A stretch of DNA of 64,000 nt, from positions 372,001 through 436,000 of the forward strand of contig NZ_FOAP01000003.1 in the NCBI RefSeq assembly GCF_900109545.1, given 5' to 3'. Positions 23,384 to 32,203 of the stretch are shown in pieces; the first letter of the stretch is position 1, and each line of letters begins with the position of its first letter. Position numbers and translations under genes: made by a program. The notes beneath the pieces are model-generated. The model worked only from the letters and a program-made list of their open reading frames with translations. It had not been told where the DNA came from and made no database searches. The DNA is from Stigmatella aurantiaca. Its GTDB lineage: Bacteria; Myxococcota; Myxococcia; Myxococcales; Myxococcaceae.

Positions 23384-26300
23384 ATGCTGCCCGCCCTCGC
23401 CCTCTCGCTCCTGGTGGCCGCGGTCCCCGAGCCCTCTCCGGCGTCCTCTCCGCATCCCGAGCAACCGCTGGCGTTCATCCTCAGCGGGGGGGTGAGCCTG
23501 GGCAGCTACGAGGCGGGGCTCGCCTGGGCCTCGGTGCGCTTTCCCCAGGTGGCGAGCGCCCAGGGGCTCGGCGGCGCGAGGCAGCGGGTGCCCCGCCTCA
23601 CCGCCGTCACCGGGGCCTCCGCCGGCAGCATCAACGCCCTGCTGGCGGCGCTCATCTGGTGCGAGTCCCAGGACACCACCGCGGATGCCTCCGTGGACAG
23701 CAACCTCTTGCACGACTTGTGGCTGCCCGTGGGGCTGGAGCGGCTGCTGCCGGAGGACCCCGCCGTCTACTCGGACGGGGATGCGCTCCTGTCCACCCTG
23801 CCCCTCACCGAGGCGCTCGCCCGGCTCGAGCGCAAGCTCCTGCCGTCGGACCCCTCCCGCAAGTTCCAGCCCGGGTGCCGGCTGCCCGTGGGCTTCACCG
23901 TGACGCGCGTCACGCCGGAGACCCGCCTCATCGCCGGCCTGCCCACCCTGACGCAGAAGTTCGTGCTGCCCTGGGTCCTGGAGGTGACGCGCGAGGGGCA
24001 GCCCCGCCTGCGCCAGCAGCCCCTCACGGCCAGCCGCGACGCCGGGGACAACGTGCTGCAGCTGCCGGTGCTCGCCAGCAGCCCGCCCCAGGAGGGGAAC
24101 TTTGGCTGGAGCCAGAGCTGGCAGGCCCTGCTCGCCTCGGGCGCCTTTCCGCTGGCGTTCGCCCCCCGCCCGCTCTGCGACTGCGCGGTGGAGTGCCCCG
24201 GGGACCAGGAGGTGGCGCCGGAGGCGTGCCAGGGCCCCGGCCAGAAGTTGCCGCCCCTGCGCTGTGAGGCCCCCTCCTCCAAGGGGCCCCCGTTGAAGCT
24301 GTGCCGCCGGCGCTACGTGGATGGGGGCATCTTCGACAACGCCCCCGTGGGGCTGGCCATCGACCTGACGGAGTCCACGTACGCCTCCACGCCCCTGCAG
24401 CCCGTGCGCTACCTCTTCGTCGATCCGGACCTGCGCCGGCTGTCGCCCTACCGGCCCCCCTCGGCGAGCCCCGCGGCGGAGGGCAGCGGCCTGAGCGCGG
24501 GCCTCCAGCTCATGGGCAGCCTCGTCTCCACGAGCCGCAACGTGGACCTGGCCCGCGCGGTGCGCGCCGGCCGCTGGAACCGCACCACCCAGGGGCTGCT
24601 GCGGGAGACCGCCGCGTCCCTGTTGCCCTTCATCTTCGTGCACCTCCAGCTCCATGCCCTCCGGGAGGGAACGTCCGTGGAGCTGCTGGCGCCGCCCCGC
24701 GCCTTCCCGGACATCGCCCAGCATGGGCGCTTCGGACGGCTCCTGCTGGAGTGCTTCGGGGAGACGCCCTCCGAGCAGCCCGAGCACTGGCACGCCTGTG
24801 CCCAGCGCATCGCCGCCCTGGCCCAGGAAGGGGTGCCGGCCCAGGACACCACGCCGCCGCTGTCGAGCGAGGAGGTGGTGCTGCTCGCCGAGCGCGTCAC
24901 CGGCCGCGCCACCCGCCAGGGCCCCCAGCGCTGGGAGTCCGCCCCGCACGGGCGGCTGCCCCCTCCTTATATATGGAAGCAGGAGTTCATCGACCGGCTC
25001 ATCTGCGGCACGGCGGCCCTCTACTTCCTGGCGGACGAGGTGGCTGGGCTGGCCGGCAGCACGCTGGCCCCGGAGCGCCTGCTGCGGGTCAAGGCGGCGC
25101 TGCTCGCCGTGGTGCAGATTGGCCAGCAGCTCTCCGGCGCCACGAACGCCGCCGCCAACGTGCTGCTGCGGGAGGCCATCGCGCCCTTGGAGGCGGACGC
25201 GGCCCTCGCGCCGCGCGCCGCCCAGGCCCGTCAGGCGCTGGAGGCGCTGGAGCCCGGCGCGCTCTTCAGCCCGGGAGACCTTCAGCCCCTGCTCACCGCG
25301 CTCGCCACGCGCACCCCGGAAGCGGGTGAAGCGAGCCCCGTCCCGGACGCGCAGGCACGGCTCCGGCACCTGGTGAACCTCCACCCCCACCTCCAGCGCG
25401 CCAGCGCCCAGTCCGAGGCGCTCGCCCGCGAGGCGCAGGAGCTGCAGGAACAGCGCGGGGGCGAGCGGGCCTTGACGCTCTCCAGCCGCTTCTCGCCCCT
25501 GGGCAGCTCGCACCTGTTCAACTTCGCGGGCTTCCTGGACCGGCCCCTGCGCGAGTTCGACTACTACGCCGGTGTGTATGACGCCGCCCAGGCCATCGGC
25601 ATGGCGATCTGCTCCACGCCCGAGCTGGCGCCGAGCCCCCCCATGCGCCGGCTCCACCTCGCCAACACCCTGGACCTGAGCGAGCCCGGCACCCAGCGCT
25701 GCCTGGGGCACGCGCTGCGGTACGTGACCCAGACGCTGGGGCTGGCCGGCTCACCCAAGGCCCGGTACGTGGTGGGGCGGCTGGCGCGCCTGGAGCTGGC
25801 CGCGGCGCTCGACAACCAGGCCCTCGCCTCGGAGCTCGAGCGCGAGCCGGCGTGGGCGTGGCTGAAGGACTTCTCCGCCGGCGCCCCGGATCCGGCGATG
25901 GCGGCCGTGGCGGAGGCCCTGCTGTCGCGCAAGGCGCCCTGCACGCAGAAGTCCCCGGAGGCCCTGTGCGTGGAGGATCTGCCCTTCGCGGCCTTCATCG
26001 CCGCGCTGCGCGAGCACGGCTACACGCCCCAGAGCGAGCCCATGCGGCAGGCGATGGAGGACGTGAACGGCTGGGCCATGCGCACGCTGCGCCGGGTGCT
26101 GGACCGCTCGCACACCATCGAGCGCCAGGAGCCCGCGCAGAGCACCGGGGTCCGCAACGCCTTGCTGCTGGCGCACTCGGCGGGGCAGCTCTGGCTGCGG
26201 CGCGCGGAGGATCTGGCCCCCACCTACCCGCGCTTCGTGTGGGACGTGTCCACCATTCCCGGCACGAACGCGGCGGGCCGGGGCGGCGGGCTGCGCGCCG

Positions 26301-26710
26301 CGGCGCACCTCTTGCCCTACCGGATGTCGTTCGACGTGGCGCACGGGGGCATTGCCCTGGCGTGGGTGGAGCCCGCGCTGCACCTGTCCTCCCGGGTGTC
26401 GCTGCTGTCCACCGTGGAGCCCCTGGACATCCAGTCCGAGAAGGACCGGGTGTCCTCCACCGTGGGCCTCCGCCCCGCGCTGCGGCTGGGCGATGTCACC
26501 GTGAGCACGGGCCCGCGCATCTCCTTTCCCTGGGTGAACGGAAACGGGGTGGAGGTGGGAAGCGAGCTGCGCGTGGGCGGGTTGCAGGACCGGGTGGGCC
26601 TGTCCGTGGGCGTGCGCCGGATGTTCGCGGACCGGGACGAGGGACAGGGGTGGTTCGTGGCCCTCTCCGTGAGTGATATCAACGGCTTGGCCTACTGGCT
26701 GATGTTGTAG
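23384..26710 (+). CDS. Large secreted patatin-like phospholipase with beta-rich C-terminus
   Basis: 1108 residues from ATG 23384 (GAAGGGGG upstream). A signal peptide (MLPALALSLLVAAVPEPSPA) precedes a patatin domain. The oxyanion loop GGVSLGSYEAG is at about residue 36, the nucleophile elbow TGASAGSIN (G-x-S-x-G, Ser near residue 82), and the catalytic Asp in RYVDGGIFDNAP near residue 312. Inserted Cys-containing loops (CDCAVECPGDQEVAPEAC) lie between the nucleophile and the Asp. Residues 450-900 are mainly helical and unassigned. The last 150 residues alternate hydrophobic and polar residues (LSSRVSLLSTVEPL; VTVSTGPRISFPW; GLSVGVRRMF; WFVALSVSDI), compatible with an outer-membrane barrel as in PlpD-type patatins. 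It would hydrolyse acyl ester bonds of phospholipids. Confidence 0.88.
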   Translation: MLPALALSLLVAAVPEPSPASSPHPEQPLAFILSGGVSLGSYEAGLAWASVRFPQVASAQGLGGARQRVPRLTAVTGASAGSINALLAALIWCESQDTTADASVDSNLLHDLWLPVGLERLLPEDPAVYSDGDALLSTLPLTEALARLERKLLPSDPSRKFQPGCRLPVGFTVTRVTPETRLIAGLPTLTQKFVLPWVLEVTREGQPRLRQQPLTASRDAGDNVLQLPVLASSPPQEGNFGWSQSWQALLASGAFPLAFAPRPLCDCAVECPGDQEVAPEACQGPGQKLPPLRCEAPSSKGPPLKLCRRRYVDGGIFDNAPVGLAIDLTESTYASTPLQPVRYLFVDPDLRRLSPYRPPSASPAAEGSGLSAGLQLMGSLVSTSRNVDLARAVRAGRWNRTTQGLLRETAASLLPFIFVHLQLHALREGTSVELLAPPRAFPDIAQHGRFGRLLLECFGETPSEQPEHWHACAQRIAALAQEGVPAQDTTPPLSSEEVVLLAERVTGRATRQGPQRWESAPHGRLPPPYIWKQEFIDRLICGTAALYFLADEVAGLAGSTLAPERLLRVKAALLAVVQIGQQLSGATNAAANVLLREAIAPLEADAALAPRAAQARQALEALEPGALFSPGDLQPLLTALATRTPEAGEASPVPDAQARLRHLVNLHPHLQRASAQSEALAREAQELQEQRGGERALTLSSRFSPLGSSHLFNFAGFLDRPLREFDYYAGVYDAAQAIGMAICSTPELAPSPPMRRLHLANTLDLSEPGTQRCLGHALRYVTQTLGLAGSPKARYVVGRLARLELAAALDNQALASELEREPAWAWLKDFSAGAPDPAMAAVAEALLSRKAPCTQKSPEALCVEDLPFAAFIAALREHGYTPQSEPMRQAMEDVNGWAMRTLRRVLDRSHTIERQEPAQSTGVRNALLLAHSAGQLWLRRAEDLAPTYPRFVWDVSTIPGTNAAGRGGGLRAAAHLLPYRMSFDVAHGGIALAWVEPALHLSSRVSLLSTVEPLDIQSEKDRVSSTVGLRPALRLGDVTVSTGPRISFPWVNGNGVEVGSELRVGGLQDRVGLSVGVRRMFADRDEGQGWFVALSVSDINGLAYWLML

Positions 26711-26749
26711 CCCCTGGGGAATCCAACAATCATGAGGGAGGGAAGTGCC

Positions 26750-27748
26750 ATGTCCGTCCGGAGCCTCTGCCTGCCGTTGCTCGCCGTGCTGAGCGCTGCC
26801 ACCGCGTCCGCGCAGGAGCGGACGCCGGAGCCGCTGGGCATCGCGATGGAGGGCTATGCCTACCCGCACCCGGTGCAGTTCCTGCCGCTGACGCTCGAGG
26901 GGCAGGACGTGCGCATGGCGTACATGGACGTGAAGCCCCCGGGCAAGGCCAACGGGCGCACGGTGGTGCTGCTGCACGGGAAGAACTTCTTCGGGGCCTA
27001 CTGGCGCACCACGATTCAGGCGCTCACGGGCGCGGGCTATCGCGTGGTGGTGCCGGATCAGGTGGGCTTCGGCAAGTCCTCCAAGCCCGCCCTGCCCTAC
27101 AGCTTCCACGCGCTCGCGGCGGCGACGAAGGGGCTCCTGGACACGCTGGGCGTGAAGCAGGTGGCGGTGGTGGGCCACTCCATGGGCGGCATGCTGGCCA
27201 CGCGCTTCGCGAGGCTCTACCCGGAGGCCACCACGCACCTGGTGCTGGAGAACCCCATCGGGCTGGAGGACTACCGGCTGCACGTGCCCTGGCAGTCCAC
27301 CGAGGCGCTGTACCAGGAGCAGCTCAAGGCCACCGAGGAGGGCATCCGCAAATACCACCGCACCTACTACGTGGCGTGGAAGCCCGAGTATGAGGAGTAC
27401 GTGCGCGTGCCCGCGCAGCAGCTCCAGAGCGGCGAGTACCCGCGCCTGGCCTGGGTGGCGGCGGCCACGCAGCAGATGATCTACGAGCAGCCCGTGGTGT
27501 ACGAGTTCCCGCTCGTGGAGCGCCCCACGCTGCTCGTCATCGGCCAGGAGGACCGCACGGTGGTGGGCAAGGCGAAGGTGCCCCCGGAGCTGCTGCCGAA
27601 GCTGGGCCAGTACCCGGAGCTGGGCAAGAAGGCCGCGGCCGCGTTCCCCCAGGCCACGCTGGTGCCCTTGCCGGGCGTGGGCCACATCCCCCACTTCGAG
27701 GCGCCCGAGAAGTTCCACCCGGCGCTGCTGGGCTTCCTGGGGAAGTGA
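26750..27748 (+). CDS. Secreted alpha/beta hydrolase
   Basis: 332 residues. ATG 26750 has GGGAGG 8 bases upstream and begins a classical signal peptide ending ASAQE. The alpha/beta-hydrolase core has the oxyanion motif LLHGKNFFGAYW, the nucleophile elbow VVGHSMGGML (Ser about residue 147), the acid in GQEDRTV and the catalytic histidine in GVGHIPHFEAPE. The organisation matches epoxide-hydrolase/haloalkane-dehalogenase-like lipases (VVPDQVGFGKSSKP). It is translated 39 bases after the large patatin, so the two secreted hydrolases may be co-expressed. Substrate not predictable. Confidence 0.9.
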   Translation: MSVRSLCLPLLAVLSAATASAQERTPEPLGIAMEGYAYPHPVQFLPLTLEGQDVRMAYMDVKPPGKANGRTVVLLHGKNFFGAYWRTTIQALTGAGYRVVVPDQVGFGKSSKPALPYSFHALAAATKGLLDTLGVKQVAVVGHSMGGMLATRFARLYPEATTHLVLENPIGLEDYRLHVPWQSTEALYQEQLKATEEGIRKYHRTYYVAWKPEYEEYVRVPAQQLQSGEYPRLAWVAAATQQMIYEQPVVYEFPLVERPTLLVIGQEDRTVVGKAKVPPELLPKLGQYPELGKKAAAAFPQATLVPLPGVGHIPHFEAPEKFHPALLGFLGK

Positions 27749-27892
27749 GCAGAGCCCTCTGGAACGCAGGGCAGGCCTCCGGCCGAGCCCCGGGCGCCCT
27801 CCCTGAAAGCTTGTCCATGGCGGGGGCGCAGCGAGATTGAACCTCATGGGACGCGGGTCTCTCCCGCGTGGCCGATCCAGGAGCCTCACACC

Positions 27893-28168
27893 ATGAGCAA
27901 GCTCAAGTACTCCCCCAACCGCGGCCAGCAGTCCTCCGGCAAGCCCTCCTTCGCGAAGGACCGCGTCGAGCGGGGGCTGGAGGCCGACAGCTCCAAGCCG
28001 CTCTACGCCGACGCCTCCAAGCACGACACCCGCGAGCAGAAGTTCGCCCTGGACAGCGACGGGCCCGTGGGCGGCCCGGTGCCGGACGTGCGCAGCCCCA
28101 TTGACGAGGCGGACGAGTACGCCCGCCAGCACCGGGGCCTCACGGAGTCCGAGGAAGAGGGGAACTGA
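27893..28168 (+). CDS. Small conserved hydrophilic protein
   Basis: 91 residues, very polar, rich in S, D, E, K and G (SKLKYSPNRGQQSSGKPSF; DSDGPVGGPVPDVRSPIDEADEYARQ). No hydrophobic core is obvious, so it may be intrinsically disordered. AGGAG lies 9 bases upstream of the ATG, and base composition is coding-like. No known family. It converges on the M16 protease genes, whose last stop lies 24 bases beyond. Confidence 0.6.
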   Translation: MSKLKYSPNRGQQSSGKPSFAKDRVERGLEADSSKPLYADASKHDTREQKFALDSDGPVGGPVPDVRSPIDEADEYARQHRGLTESEEEGN

Positions 28169-28192
28169 CCCTCCGTGAGGCGGTGAGGCGGC

Positions 28193-29704
28193 CTACTTCG
28201 CCGCCTTGCCTGGGGCGGGGCGGCTCGCGCCCGCCACGTCCACCTGCGTGAGCGTGCCCAGGTTGAGCGGCCCCACCTGCTCCTGGATGAGGGTGGGGTC
28301 TCCCACGAGGATGAGCTGCATGGCGGCGGGATCCAGATAGGCCTCGGCCACGCGCTGCACCTCGGCCGGGGTGGCCTTCTCCAGCTTGTCCACCGTGCGG
28401 GTGAGCTCATCGAGCGGCAGGCGCTTGTAGAAGAGCGCCGCGGCGCTGGCACTCAAGCCGGACACCGACTCGAAGCTGCCGGGGAAGGCGCGGATGAGCC
28501 CCTCGCGCGCCGCCTCCAGCTCCCGCGAGGTGATGGGCCGGGTGCGCAGCTCGCTCAGCTCCCGGAACACCTCCGCCACGGCGGGGCCCGTCACGTTCGC
28601 GCGCACCGAGGAGTTGGCCGTGAGCGGCCCCACGCCCAGGCGCGCATCCGAGCTGGCCCCCGCGCCGTAGGTGTAGCCCTTGGCCTCGCGCAGGTTCATG
28701 TTCAACCGGCTGCCGAAGAAGCCACCGAACACCGTGGTGGCCAGCTCCAGCGCCTCCTCATCCGGGTGGTTGGCGGCCACGCCCGGGCGGCCCAGCAGCA
28801 CCACCGTCTGCTCCAGGCCCGGCTTGGCCACGAAGAGCACCTGCTCGCGCGGGGGCGCGGCGGGCGCCGGGGGCGCGGGGGGCATCACCGCGGTGCCCTT
28901 CCAGTCGCCGAAGTACTTCTGGGCCAGCTCCACCGCCTGGTCCTTGGAGATGTCACCGGCCAGCACCAGCGCCGTGGCCTGGGGGCCCACCTGCTTGCGG
29001 TAGAAGCCCTGCACGGCGGCGAGCGTCAGCTTGGACACCTCGGCGGGGGTGCCGCCGGTGGGGTGCGCATAGGGGTGGCCCTCGCCGAACACCGCCGGCA
29101 GGTAGGCCTGCTGCGCGAGGAAGCCGGGCGAGCCCAGGCGCCGCACCAGGTCCGCGAGCTGCTGCTGCTTGCGCCGCTCGAAGTCCTTCGGCGCGAAGGT
29201 GGGCTTGCGCACCACGTCCGCCAGCAGCGCGAGCGCCGGCTGCACGTTGCCGGTGAGCACCTGCACGCCGAGGAAGGCCCCATCCGGGCTGACGCCCACT
29301 CCGGGGGACACGCCCAGGTCCGCGAAGGCGTTGTCCAGGGCGATGGTGTCCTTTCCACCGGCCCCCTCCAGCAGCATCTTGTAGGTGATGTCGGCGGTGC
29401 CGCCGGCGCCGGCGGGGTCCTGCGCGCTGCCGGCCGCGAAGGCCACGCCCACGGAGACGAGCGGCAACTGGCGGCGCGTGGCCACGAGCACCGTCAGGCC
29501 GTTGTCGAGCTGGGCCTTCTCGAAGGTGGGCAGCACCAGGTCCGGAGGCTTGCCCGGCGCGGGGGCCTTCTGGCGGAAGGCCTCGGCGTCCTGCGGCGCG
29601 GGGGCCTCGGCGGCCGGAGGCTCAGAGGGGGGCGCGGCCTTGGGCGTGGAGGCGCACGAGGCCAGCGTCAGCAGGGAGGCGGAGACGAAGAGGCGGCGCA
29701 TCAT
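28193..29704 (-). CDS. M16-family zinc protease-like subunit, catalytically dead partner
   Basis: 503 residues. The start overlaps the stop of the upstream M16 gene (TGATG), so translation is coupled. It has a lipoprotein signal peptide (RLFVSASLLTLASC), an Ala/Pro-rich linker and then the M16 fold: NGLTVLVATRRQLPLVSVGVAF, the long helix region, and the C-terminal half with REAKGYTYGAGAS, the conserved R-x3-Y-x-Y substrate-binding element. The inverted zinc motif H-x-x-E-H, expected after AGSAQDPAGAGG, is replaced by TADITYKMLLEG, so this subunit cannot bind zinc. This matches heterodimeric M16 enzymes, in which one subunit holds the metal and the other supplies the R/Y pair. It is likely periplasmic. 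Confidence 0.9.
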   Translation of the reverse strand: MMRRLFVSASLLTLASCASTPKAAPPSEPPAAEAPAPQDAEAFRQKAPAPGKPPDLVLPTFEKAQLDNGLTVLVATRRQLPLVSVGVAFAAGSAQDPAGAGGTADITYKMLLEGAGGKDTIALDNAFADLGVSPGVGVSPDGAFLGVQVLTGNVQPALALLADVVRKPTFAPKDFERRKQQQLADLVRRLGSPGFLAQQAYLPAVFGEGHPYAHPTGGTPAEVSKLTLAAVQGFYRKQVGPQATALVLAGDISKDQAVELAQKYFGDWKGTAVMPPAPPAPAAPPREQVLFVAKPGLEQTVVLLGRPGVAANHPDEEALELATTVFGGFFGSRLNMNLREAKGYTYGAGASSDARLGVGPLTANSSVRANVTGPAVAEVFRELSELRTRPITSRELEAAREGLIRAFPGSFESVSGLSASAAALFYKRLPLDELTRTVDKLEKATPAEVQRVAEAYLDPAAMQLILVGDPTLIQEQVGPLNLGTLTQVDVAGASRPAPGKAAK

Positions 29705-31095
29705 CACTTGTTCTCCTTCGAGGCGGCGGGGGCCTGCTGCGGGGGCACGGCGTGCAGCACGACGCGGGCATCCGGGCGCAGCTGCTCCTGGGCGAAGCGC
29801 TTCACCTGCTCGGGCGTCACGCTCTGGTAGCGCGCGAGATCCTTCTCCAGGTAGTCCGGCTCGCCGGTGAAGTGGTTGTAGCTCTGCAGCACGTCCGCCT
29901 TGCCGCCGAAGCCGCCGATGGACTGCAGCCCGCCGAGGAACAGGGTGCCGTACCGGGTGCGGGCCCGGGCGATCTCCTGCGGGGTGACGCCGTTCTTGCG
30001 GACATCCTCCAGCACCGCGTCCACCTCCTTCTGGAGCGTGTCGGTGGAGACGCCGGGCCGGGCCGTCACCTCGATGGAGAAGACGGACTGGGCGCCCAGG
30101 CTCTGCTGGGAGGCGGACACGCTCTGGGCGAGCTGCTTCTCGAGCACCAGCCGCTTGTAGAGGCGGCTGGCCTTGCCGGTGGCCAGCGTCGTGCCGAGCA
30201 CGTCCGCGGTGGCATCCCCCTCGGAGAGGTACGGCGGGCTGAGCCAGGACAGGGAGAGCCGGGGCAGCGTGGCCACCTGCTCCTCGTGGCGGATGATCTG
30301 CTCCCGCGTGAGCTTCACCGGGGCCACCTGGGGCTTCTGCGGCTTGGGCGCGCTGCGCAGGGTGCCGAAGTACTTCTCCACCAGGGCCTTGGTCTTCTCC
30401 ACGTCGAAGTCCCCGACGATGGCGAGCGTGGCGTTGGAGGGCGCGTACCACTTGCGGAAGAACGCCTTCACGTCCTCCACGGTGGCCGCCTCCAGGTCCG
30501 CCATCGAGCCGATGACGTTGCCGTGGTAGGGGTGCGGCGCGGGGAACAGGGCGTGCCAGAGCTTCTCGTCGGCGATGCCGTAGGGGGCCGTCTCGGTGCC
30601 CAGGCGGCGCTCGTTCTTCACCACCTCCTGCTGCGTCTGGAGCTTGTCCGCGCTGAGCGTGTCCAGCAGGTAGCCCATGCGGTCGCTCTCCAGCCAGAGC
30701 GCGGTCTCCAGGTGGTTGCTGGGCACCGTCTCGAAGTAGTTGGTGCGGTCGGTGTTGGTGGTGCCGTTCAGGTCCGTGGCGCCCAGCTGCTCGAGCATGG
30801 CGATGTGGACATCGTCCGGCACGTGCTTGGAGCCCTGGAACATCATGTGCTCGAAGAGGTGGGCGAAGCCCGTGCGGCCGGGCACCTCGTGGTAGGCGCC
30901 CACGTGGTACCAGACGTTCACCGCCACGATGGGCAGCTTCCGGTCCACGGAGAGGATGACCTCCAGGCCGTTGGGCAGCGTGTACTTCTCATGGGAGATG
31001 GCCAGCTCCTGGCGGCTGGACTCCGGCGGCTTCGCCTCCTGGGCGAGCGCTGGCAGTCCGAGCGCGAGGGCGGCGGCGGCGACGAGGGCTTTCAT
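29704..31095 (-). CDS. M16-family zinc metalloprotease, catalytic subunit
   Basis: 463 residues. The signal peptide MKALVAAAALALGLPALAQ indicates export. The catalytic motif FAHLFEHMMFQGSKHV contains H-x-x-E-H with zinc ligands in HLFEH, and the downstream glutamate lies in VVKNERR. LPNGLEVILSVDRKLPIVAVNVWY is the classical M16 N-terminus. The C-terminal half lacks a strong R-x3-Y-x-Y element, which the downstream partner gene supplies, so the two proteins form an active heterodimer that degrades or processes periplasmic peptides. The 150 bases to the divergent zinc-ribbon gene (31246) contain both promoters. Confidence 0.93.
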   Translation of the reverse strand: MKALVAAAALALGLPALAQEAKPPESSRQELAISHEKYTLPNGLEVILSVDRKLPIVAVNVWYHVGAYHEVPGRTGFAHLFEHMMFQGSKHVPDDVHIAMLEQLGATDLNGTTNTDRTNYFETVPSNHLETALWLESDRMGYLLDTLSADKLQTQQEVVKNERRLGTETAPYGIADEKLWHALFPAPHPYHGNVIGSMADLEAATVEDVKAFFRKWYAPSNATLAIVGDFDVEKTKALVEKYFGTLRSAPKPQKPQVAPVKLTREQIIRHEEQVATLPRLSLSWLSPPYLSEGDATADVLGTTLATGKASRLYKRLVLEKQLAQSVSASQQSLGAQSVFSIEVTARPGVSTDTLQKEVDAVLEDVRKNGVTPQEIARARTRYGTLFLGGLQSIGGFGGKADVLQSYNHFTGEPDYLEKDLARYQSVTPEQVKRFAQEQLRPDARVVLHAVPPQQAPAASKENK

Positions 31096-31245
31096 GCGCG
31101 GGCAAGGCCTCCTGACGAGCGAATCTCCCGCGCTTAGCACGGGCGATTCGCGGGGGGGGGAACAGAACGTGGGAACAGACCGCGGGCGCACAACACTGCG
31201 GCGGGCCTCTCCTTCCCGGCCCAGCGCCGTGGGAGACTCCCGCCC

Positions 31246-32049
31246 ATGTCCGCCGCCGATGGGCTTTCCCCCTCTCTCAGCGCCCGGTGCGCCACCAACC
31301 CGGAGGAGCCCGCCACGGGCACGTGCTCGCGCTGCGGCACCTTCTTCTGTGGCCGCTGCGTCCAGACGGTGCTCGGCCGGACGTACTGCGGCCCCTGCGC
31401 CGGGCGGCCCGAGGTCAACTACCTGGAGCGCTTCCGGCAGAAGCTCTGGGGCCGCCGGGATGGGTGGGGCTGGCTCGCCGGCATGGCGGGCGCCCTGTTC
31501 GCCGCGCTCGCCGTCTTCCTGCTGCTCGAGGGGCAGCCTGTCCCGGGGGCCCTGTGCGCGGTGGGCACGGCGGTGTGTGGGGCGTTCTTCCTGGGGCTGC
31601 GGGGGGCCCGTGAGGCCGTCATCGCCACCCCGCTGGTGCTCGCCCTGGGCAGCGCCGTGCAGGGGCAGACGGAGGCGGCGGTCGGGCTGGCATTCCTGTC
31701 GCTGGCGGCCCTCTCCTTGCGCTTCGACACGCGCAACCAGCTGTTCTTCCGGCGCCCGGTGTCCGAGGAGCGGCTGCTGCGGCTGTGGCACGTGCGCGAG
31801 AACAACCCCCTGGCGCGCCAGGCCCTGAGCGTGGCCCTGGGGGGACTGCTCTTGCCCCTGCTGGCCCCCCTGGCCCTGCTTTTGGGGGCGTGGGCGCTCA
31901 AGCGGGTGGACCCCACAGCGGTGCCCCCCATCGGGCGCCGGGGGCAGGCCCTGGCGGCCCTGGTGCTGGGCGGGGCCTCCCTGGTCCTGTGGGCCCTGGT
32001 GCTCTGGCCCCGGCTGGGGCTGTTTTTGGCCCGGTTCACGGGGGGATAG
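31246..32049 (+). CDS. Zinc-ribbon membrane protein
   Basis: 267 residues. The N-terminal B-box-like zinc finger has the pattern C-x13-C-x2-C-x4-C-x2-C-x8-C-x2-C (CATNPEEPATGTCSRCGTFFC; CGPCAG), common in myxobacterial membrane proteins. It is followed by six or so hydrophobic helices (GWLAGMAGALFAALAVFLLL; ALCAVGTAVCGAFFLGL; VIATPLVLALGSAV; LGGLLLPLLAPLALLLGAWAL; ALVLGGASLVLWALVLW). The last two resemble a DUF4190-like pair (LLGAWALKRVD; GRRGQALAALVLGGASL). Probably inner membrane, with the zinc ribbon in the cytoplasm as a protein-binding head. Function unknown. It lies next to a kinase-cyclase fusion gene in the same direction (154 bases apart). Confidence 0.78.
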   Translation: MSAADGLSPSLSARCATNPEEPATGTCSRCGTFFCGRCVQTVLGRTYCGPCAGRPEVNYLERFRQKLWGRRDGWGWLAGMAGALFAALAVFLLLEGQPVPGALCAVGTAVCGAFFLGLRGAREAVIATPLVLALGSAVQGQTEAAVGLAFLSLAALSLRFDTRNQLFFRRPVSEERLLRLWHVRENNPLARQALSVALGGLLLPLLAPLALLLGAWALKRVDPTAVPPIGRRGQALAALVLGGASLVLWALVLWPRLGLFLARFTGG

Positions 32050-32203
32050 CGCCCCGGCCGCAGGGCGTGGGAGGGAGCAGGCGGGCAGGCATCCCATCCC
32101 CGCGAGGGGTATGCCATGATGCACTCCGGGTATGCGGCGGGTCCCCGAACCGCGCGTTACCGGCGGGTGCCCCCTTCCCGTCGAACCTTCGGGCGAATGG
32201 GTC

